Assembly: GCA_037176705.1 (NCBI GenBank)
Contig: CM073887.1
Span: forward strand, 25,175,501 to 25,239,500
Reading direction: 5' to 3'
DNA length: 64,000 nt
DNA from: Molossus alvarezi
Lineage: Eukaryota; Chordata; Mammalia; Chiroptera; Molossidae
The position numbers and the translations under genes were made by a program. Under the pieces are notes generated by a model, which worked only from the letters and a program-made list of their open reading frames with translations, had not been told where the DNA came from and ran no database searches. Of the stretch, positions 57,158 to 64,000 are shown piece by piece; position 1 is the first letter of the stretch, and every line of letters begins with the position of its first letter.

Positions 57158-58002
57158 AGGGGAGGCTGACCCCCTTGATTCAAGGCCACAGTTCTCCTTA
57201 GGTGGCCATCTCTCTCTGAGTGTCTTCTTCAAGTTTTTGGTCGTTACTCTCTCCTCTTGTCCTATTGGCCTTAGAACAGGTAACAGCCCCAAGGTATTTC
57301 ACTATTCTTTGTGACTTCCTTATGCTGTCTGAAAATTGTCCTTGTATTTAGTCCTCCTTAAAAGATCTTAACTTGAGTGTGCTTTGCTACTATCTATAGG
57401 AACAGAGGAGCCCTCCGTATGACTAAGTGGTTTCCACAGAGGTCGACCGGGATCAGGGATGTTATTGAATAGTTCTTCCAGTTCCTTGTCTTCTCTAATT
57501 ATAGAGCACAATAGCTGTTTCTGAACCAAACCTCAGCTGAAAAACCTGGTATTATGGCTCTGTCAATATACAGATGCAGAGAATGAATGCTTCAGCTGAC
57601 ATAATCAAATCTAATAGGATGAGAACATGCCTGATCTGCTCTGGCTCATTTCCTGGCCACATCTTTATGCTGGCAAAGGAGGGATAATTGAACAGACAAG
57701 CGCCAAAGGAGGAATGTCAAGCATACACAATGCGTATATTCTTCCATCACTTTCCCCCATTTACCCCAAATTTATATGCAATTATATCTTTTGTTGTGTG
57801 CAAATTGTTTCTTGGATGTCAGTCTCCTCTTAGCTAGATTGTAAGTTTCATGGGGACGTGAACCACAAACTTGTTTTTTCTTTGCAGCTGCTGTACCCTG
57901 ATCATTTTCTACTCAGCTCTCTTCCAGTTTACCCATATTTTGTATTTTCAGTCTGATGTCAAGCTCACCTATTGAATTCTTAATTTAAATGATCATGTTT
58001 TC
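57158..58002. other. Single-copy non-coding stretch
   Basis: No element or exon recognised. Confidence 0.4.
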
Positions 58003-58110
58003 TTCATTCATTTATTCAACAATAATATTTATTGAGACTGGACAAAGCATGTATAAAAATGAACAGAGGACTCTGACTAATTTTAATTAAACAAGAGAGT
58101 AATAATAGTT
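58003..58110 (+). mobile_element. L2-like fragment
   Basis: The text 'cattcatttattcaacaataatatttattgag', then 'catgtataaaaatgaacagagg', is L2-like. It is cut by the L1 to its right. Confidence 0.55.
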
Positions 58111-58128
58111 GATTTTAAAAGATTGCTT

Positions 58129-58750
58129 TTTTTTATTTTAATTTTAATTTTTGTAAAATTTTTTATTTATTTTTTTGTTACAGATATTTTACCTTTTTTA
58201 CCCCCTTGGCCCCCCCCACCCCACCCCCACCCCGTCCCCGGCTTAGTTGTCCATGTCCATTGGTCATGCATACATGTATATAAGTTCTGTGGTTTATCTC
58301 TTCCCACCCCCCCACCCCCTCTTCTGAGGGATGTCAGTCTGTGCCCTACTTCCATGTTTCTGGGTCTACTGTATTCCTCAGACAGTTATGTTCATTATAT
58401 TCCGTATATAAGTGAGATTATGTGGTATTTGTCTTTTTCTGCTTGGCTTGTTTCACTTAGGATAATACTTTCCAGGTCCCTCCATGTCGTCTCAAAGGAT
58501 AAGAGATCTTTCTTTCTTACCGCTGCATAGTACTCCATTGTGTATATGTACCACAGCTTTTTTATCCATTCGTCTACTGATGGACACTTGGGTTGTTTCC
58601 AGATCTTAGCTATTGTAAATAGTGCTGCTATGAACATGGGGGTACATATATTCTTTCTGATTGGTGTTTCAGGCTTCTTAGGGTATATTCCTAGAAGTGG
58701 GATCACTGGATCAAATGGCAGTTCAATTTTTAATTTTTTGAGGTAACACC
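58129..58750 (-). mobile_element. 5'-truncated L1, antisense, same subfamily as the 40,248 copy
   Basis: T-rich start, C-rich 3'UTR and ORF2 C-terminal end. The minus frame is open for 103 codons (58,706-58,395), from [11 protein letters not shown] through [23 protein letters not shown] text to the natural ORF2 end. The likely TSD is only about 8 bp (gattgctt at 58,121-58,128, atattgctt at 58,751-58,759). Confidence 0.93.
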
Positions 58751-58759
58751 ATATTGCTT

Positions 58760-60039
58760 AAAAAAAATCATATGCCCTTATTTGTCTTTCACAAAGTCCA
58801 TCTACCCTCACTATGATTGTCAGAGTTCTTGGTTGAAAACAATAGACACCAACTCTGAGTAACTTAAGTAGAAAAGGAATTTATTGGGACAATACCTTAT
58901 AAATTATAGGCTCGGCCAAAGGTCTGTAAAAGCAGATTTAGAAAATGGGCAGAGACCTAAGGTGGCTAATAGGAGCAGGTGAGAATTTAGGCAGAACACA
59001 GGAGGGTGACATGGTATTGTCACAGCACTGAGGATGGATGCCTGGCTTCATCACTAGACTCTTGACCCTGATATCTCTCTCTCTGCAGACTAACACGTCC
59101 CCTGCCTCTGGCAGGTGTTTCCAATTATCTCTGCCCTTTGTGTCACATGTGCTCAGGACCCTGGGACCCCATGGTGATCATCTGTGGAGATGAGTTTAGG
59201 TCTATGCCAATTGCTAAGGGTCTGGAAGAACGCGGGTATTCAGGGCGTCAGAGATGTACTCCACTTCCAACTGAGACCGATACAGTAGAAGATTTCCCAA
59301 ACATGGGAAAGGAGCCCGCATGCTGGGACGCCAAAAAATACTCGTAACTGTCCACTCTATTCATGATGAAGTTTGCAGCCAACACACTGATGATGGTATT
59401 ATGCATGGGCAAACCACTTATTTCAGACACTCACGAAGCAAACATTTCCAGGATAAATCCTAATGACTTTCCCAGGAGTTGAACTATTCAGGGCAGAATT
59501 TGTCATTGTTAATTCACTCAAATATTCATAAGAACGAAACAGATCAGAGCAAATGCATTCGTTCATTTCCATAAATATTTACTGACCACATGTTAAGTGA
59601 AAGGTGGTGGTAAGTATGAAAAATAATCGCTGCCCTGTCTCCCACCATTCCAGCATCAGCTTCTCAGCTTCCAGCCTCGTCTTGGGGGCCTTGAAGTTAC
59701 AAGGTTCTCACTTTACTAAAATTTCTGTCTCTCTCCTTAGTGCTTCTCTTGGTGAAGACAAACTAAGAAACGAAGGTTAGATGAATGGTAAAATGCAGAG
59801 AATGACCCAGCGTCAGAAAATGTATGATTAAAATTTGGGGTAAAAACCAATAAATGAACCCAAGAGAGCATCCAGCAAAGAAGAGAACAATATGAAGGCA
59901 GAGGAGATACAGCTACTAGGCAAAAAATTTGAAGGTCGTCTTTAGTTTTCCTTGTCCCCTGCATCAAACATCCACTCAATGCCAAATCCAGGAGGATTGC
60001 GTAGGAATTTGACCGCTGCCCTGGGCACTTTGTATTCAT
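58760..60039. other. Non-coding stretch, possibly with an old LTR-like or DNA element
   Basis: About 58,840-59,160 (aaacaatagacaccaactctg ... aaggaatttattggg) recalls an ancient mammalian repeat whose name I cannot fix. 59,545-59,640 is weakly L2-like. No exon recognised. Confidence 0.35.
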
Positions 60040-60208
60040 CATTTCACTTGGGTCTTTTCAACAATCCTGTGACATAGCCAGGTGGTTTTATCCCACACAC
60101 TGACTCCCAGAGAGGATAAATAACTTAGTCACACAGCCAGAAATAACAGACCCAGGAGTCAAACCCAGTGCTACCTACTTAAAGCTGAGCTCTTAACCAC
60201 TGCTCTAC
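60040..60208 (-). mobile_element. MIR, antisense
   Basis: Antisense MIR text: 'acaatcctgtgacatagcc', 'actgactcccagagagg', 'taacttagtcacacagcc' and 'gagctcttaaccactgctc'. Confidence 0.8.
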
Positions 60209-61331
60209 AATGCAAGTGAAAAGGGATGTTAAATGGATATACAAGTCTGGGAGATGATTCTAGGATTTGAAAAAGACATCCTTGCAAGTGGCCCTGGATT
60301 CTGGTGTGGCAGGAGGTGGTGCTGGGCATTTCATGGTTAACCAGGTGGAAATTCAGTGTTTTATTGTGGTGAGTCCTGACAGCTATCTTAGAAATGCTCA
60401 TGCAACCTGAGCTTATGAAGACAGCCTGGAGATTTTGGTGACTGCCTGCCTCTGGCTACAGAATGTACAAGGGAGACTGTAAGCAAGAAGACCCCTGATT
60501 CTTTCTTTTATGACGGTTTTTGACATGAACTCACCAGCCCCAGTCTCTCATCATAGAAATATTACTGTTTTATTTGCACGAATCTTCTAAAAATGAAAGA
60601 AAGGCCGAGTCTTGAACTTGACTTTACAGAACACTGCACGTGCCAAAGCCATTCCAAATCTTACCTCATTTCAGCAGGCCTTCGTGGCTGGTTTTATTTC
60701 CCAGTGCTTTCCCTTATTTGGGGTCATTATAACACATTTTCTAGGTGAATGTCAAAAGCAAGACTTCACCAGTATGGGGACTATCTCTGGAAGTCCTTCC
60801 AGAATGCACGGCTGTAATCCACTAAGTTCACGGCAACACAACATTATGGCTGGGGTTTTACGTACGTATGTGGCAATCACGAAGACTCATAACCTCAGAC
60901 CCCTCTGCAACCCACAGAGAAAAGACAACTGCCCTCTATACTCTAAGCGGACAGCCCACACACTGTTAACGACTCCATTTGTGGGGTAGGAGACCCTGCT
61001 AGGTCCCATTTCAATAAACCATAAACTTTTACATGCACATACGCTAAACCCCAGAGGGCTTGCAGTCATTTCACTATTGTCTCAACCTACTGAATATGCA
61101 TTTATGCCATCAGAGACCAAAGTGCAGGACAAACTGCTGCTCCTTGGAAGCCTTGCATTTTGATCCAGTGGAGACCTCCGGTGTCCCCAGGAGTATAGCC
61201 ACACAAAAAACAAAGTTTTCTAGTCCCATTTGGGCTCCCTGCATATTCTACTTTACAGCTATAGCTTTCACTTGTATACAATCCTCCCATTTCTTTTGCT
61301 GAGCATAGCCAGCAGGGGCAACACTGTAAAA
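60209..61331. other. Single-copy non-coding stretch
   Basis: A 125-codon frame at 60,612-60,989 (+) has no recognised motif. Nothing else seen. Confidence 0.4.
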
Positions 61332-61499
61332 CAGTGGTTTTCAACTTTGGCTGCATGTTAGAATCATCTGGAAAGTTTTTAAGAATCCTGATGCTGAGGC
61401 TGCACCCAGGCCAATTACATCAGACTCTCTGGAGGCGGGACACCGGCATTCATATTTTCTAGCTCTTCCCAGGTGCGTGTGCAGCCAGGCTGAGGACTG
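61332..61499. mobile_element. MER5A-like hAT element
   Basis: The left terminus cagtggttttcaactttggc and the right end gcagccaggctgaggactg are inverted. The interior 'gttagaatcatctggaaag' and 'ctgatgctgaggctgcacccagg' is MER5A-like. The 8-bp TSD is eroded. Confidence 0.8.
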
Positions 61500-62189
61500 T
61501 CATGCATGCCCCTGGTCTTTCTCTCCTTCCCTTATGTGCCTCCCCTCTTTGCTTTTCATCACATCCCCACCCCCACCCCCAAATGCCCTAAACTCCAAAA
61601 TGATATCCAGCACCATGGCGGTCTCCTATCAGAGAGGTTGTGGGATGAACTCTGGGTTTCTACTTTGCACTTCATGAAAGAAATAGCCTGTTTCAACTAT
61701 GTCAAGAAACCTGATTTGCTTTCAATATCCAGGGGCTGTGAACAAGGGCAGCATTTGTTTGTGTGTGGGCCTTGGGCTCCTTGTCCAAGTCATCTGGACT
61801 CCAGCTCCAGACCACCTGAATGGTTAGGACAGTGCTGGGTAATCTGCATGCTCACGAGCTCTTCAATGATTAGCACGTTCTGGAAACCACCGAAGCGATA
61901 TATTGATGCTGTGATCGTAATGCCACCTCTGTATACCAGCTTATTCAAAAGATTAGAACATTGAACTTGAAGAAATCTCAAGTCCTATGCTAATAAAACT
62001 AATACACAGGAATGAGTTTCTATAAAGAGTTAAAATGCAATAGAAATAACTAGTTGTTCCTGAAGCTCTTAGGTCTCATTGACATGAAGTGTATTTGACT
62101 ATGTCTTTTTTAGAGGATAAATAAAGGGCTCTCAGAGGGGATTTGCATCATCAAGTTCCAAGCATTAAAATTTCATGCTTGTGCCTCAC
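61500..62189. other. Single-copy non-coding stretch
   Basis: A 152-codon frame at 61,506-61,964 (+) includes a low-complexity P-rich part from a (CCCCA)n stretch. No domain recognised; probably chance. Confidence 0.4.
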
Positions 62190-62392
62190 ACAGTCTGTGT
62201 TTTTTGATACAGCCTTGGACACTTTCTAACTGTGTGACCTTGGACAAATTATTTAATTCCTATGATTATCATCATCTATCAAGTGGGGACCCTGAAGGTC
62301 TTGCAGACTAAGTGAAAATTAATGATATGGTAACTGTGAAAAGTGCTTTGTAAGCTGTGATGCATTACACAAGTGCTGGTTATCATTAGAAT
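62190..62392 (+). mobile_element. MIR
   Basis: Text 'ctaactgtgtgaccttggac', 'aattatttaattcctatg', 'agtgctttgtaagctgtgatgc' and 'acaagtgctggttatcatta' follows MIR almost from end to end. Confidence 0.85.
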
Positions 62393-64000
62393 TCCTGTCT
62401 GTTAAGACAACATCTTCATGTTGCTCGAAGCTCACAAAAGCCCCAGTGTTGCCAGGTACACATCAGTCTCCTGGCTGGGCTGGTGTATACAGCAGACTTT
62501 TTGGACACTGTTGGACAATCCATATGGAGTTGACGTCAATCACGACAGTTATGTCAAGTGGCATGATGCCCAGAATTGAGGTAATAAGGTGTAATGGGCA
62601 CGCCCTTGTGATGGGCCCAGAAGGCCTAAAAACCCAAGTCTGGACACTTGGATAAGGACTCCATTTGGACACTGATATCAGTGGGACTACCACTCATTGA
62701 AGACTATAAGAACACAGAGTTTGTGATACCGTTATAATAATATGTTTATTATTTAACAAGAAATGAGTAAAAAAAAAAGATCAGATAATATAGGCATGCC
62801 ATTTATACAGCTTTGACCGAAGCTGCAAGTTAACACTCTCCAATGCTGTTCTCAGCAGATTGATGGGGGAAGGCACTAGACAAAGGCAGTTTAGATGCAC
62901 GCCCAGTAAGGTCTGGGTGACTTGGGAAGGTGCTTACTGTCAGTCACTCCTGGGAGCAGGTAACTGGTCAGAATAGGCATGGCCACTGTAAGTGCACAAA
63001 ATCTGAGAAACATAATGTCCTAAACAAAGAAAGTTCACACTCTCTCACTCTCTTGGTTCTTTTCGGACCCCTGTTGCAAGGGGAGCATTCCCCTGTGTTT
63101 GCCCACGTGGCCCATGGCCGTGTGGGACTCCACACAATGGACTGATGGACTGAATCTTGTCTGATATGCCATCGGACCCAGTTTAATCATGAAACAGAAA
63201 CTCTGGACACTGGCCTTACTTCTAGCGTTGCCGAATCCACAGCTGCCCCTTTTCTGAGACTGGACTAAAGGATATGGGACTTAACCACCCAAGAAATATA
63301 ACTCCACGCAGATAAAATCTTTTGCCACATCTCATTCTCCTACTGGGGCTTCTGAAAATGCTTATTTCAGTGGTGCCCCAAGAACCTCACTCCCACAAGC
63401 AATGGGGAAATCTGACCTACTGACTTCTCCTGTTACACTTTGACCATCTGATGCTCTAGCCTGGCGGAACCACAGGTCATGCACAGAGTTCTGCTGAACT
63501 TCCAGAAGGGTGCCACCACTGTAGCTGCCTGGCTTGAGACTGACACCTGGCTCTCATCTGAGGTTGCCTCCAATGACTGCGACTCTGCTTGCTTTATCAT
63601 GTAACCTGTGTGTGACTCTATTGGCTTATTGGGGAGGTCTACCCTAATAAACCTGGCATTGCAGAAAGAAACAAATGTGTGTGAGTGGCTCCTTTCAGGG
63701 ATGCTCCCTTGCCCATGACAGCTGAGACTCCAGCCCAAGAATCCAAGCTGGCCCCAGTCCTCTTTCCATTCTACCCCAGCATCTAAATTGAGATTCTCAA
63801 ATCAAATTTGTATCATGCTGAGCAAAGACGTCAAAGCAGTGATTGGAATTCCTTATGTGAGAGGAAAAAAATAAATTTTAAGAATTTAAAATCCTTCCTT
63901 TCTCCTGCCTTCTGAAGAGAAAGGACTCTTTGTCAGGTTAGGTACCTGATGGTTGTTACACTAAGGAGAGAGGTGATTGGTGAAAAAAAATGGGAAAAGC
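62393..64000. other. Unassigned stretch with a poly(A)-signal end; window edge
   Basis: 63,000-63,690 is a CT/G-mixed block ending with aataaacctggcattgcag (AATAAA at 63,646) and a GT-rich downstream element (aatgtgtgtgagtgg). It could be the end of an old LTR or a transcript end. No ORF of interest: the longest is a 101-codon minus frame. An A-rich run lies at 62,769-62,779. Confidence 0.35.

Noticed and set aside
59083..59117. Short exon-like segment between tctctctctgcag and cagGTGTTT
   Set aside because: The donor is weak, the segment is only about 26 nt, and it lies within a stretch that resembles an ancient repeat.
61506..61964. 152-codon frame
   Set aside because: Contains a low-complexity proline/histidine part and no recognisable motif; not flanked by credible splice sites.
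1..64000. CRISPR array, bacterial operon, phage or other prokaryotic-type system
   Set aside because: No spaced identical repeats, no Shine-Dalgarno-led gene runs and no long coding density; the window is clearly mammalian non-coding DNA.

Overview
The window is nuclear DNA of a mammal, most likely a yangochiropteran (microbat) bat. The main evidence is about twenty copies of tRNA-derived SINEs of the bat-specific VES type. Almost all carry readable target-site duplications (TSDs). They sit among L1 LINEs of several ages and older mammalian repeats: MIR, L2, MER5A-like hAT elements, a Tigger, an ERVL-MaLR LTR and several other LTR-like pieces. No complete host protein-coding gene, rRNA, functional tRNA, CRISPR array or prokaryotic-type system is visible. 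The window reads as intergenic or deep-intron sequence. The species and the possible host gene cannot be fixed from sequence alone.

Layout. 1-3.05 kb: 5' part of an antisense L1 (5'UTR, ORF1, part of ORF2), dead, with an internal deletion that joins ORF1 to ORF2 in frame. 3.05-7.7 kb: an older L1 piece, L2-like remnants and four VES SINEs. 7.86-11.1 kb: an old antisense L1 composite, lacking its middle and interrupted by a younger L1 3' end and a SINE; its 5'UTR is a decayed tandem repeat. 12.2-13.8 kb: an L1 with a 5' inversion (twin-priming type) and a separate 5'-truncated sense L1. 15-21 kb: mostly single-copy DNA with a MaLR LTR and an LTR-like block. 21.2-21.7 kb: two SINEs head to tail. 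22.4-26.1 kb: old L1 pieces, a mariner-like MITE, a short L1 and an LTR split by a SINE. 26-33 kb: mainly single copy, with a stacked SINE pair at 28.8-29.2 kb and an LTR near 30 kb. 33.3-39.4 kb: an antisense LTR with a strong hairpin at its 3' end, then five same-orientation SINEs. 40.2-41.4 kb: a young-looking L1 with a perfect 15-bp TSD. 41.4-44.3 kb: mostly single copy, holding the best candidate for a host exon (42,762-42,818). 44.3-47.5 kb: old antisense L1. 47.5-58 kb: single copy with a Tigger, a third MITE and two SINEs. 58.1-58.75 kb: another antisense L1 3' end. 58.8-64 kb: single copy, MIRs, a MER5A-like element and an unassigned block ending in a poly(A) signal.

There are no genes acting together here; the content is a record of retrotransposition and transposition. 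Points for a second look are the 57-nt exon-like segment, the in-frame ORF1-ORF2 junction of the first L1, the three matching ~128-bp MITE copies, and repeated SINE insertion at one target site. I found no previously undescribed functional system.
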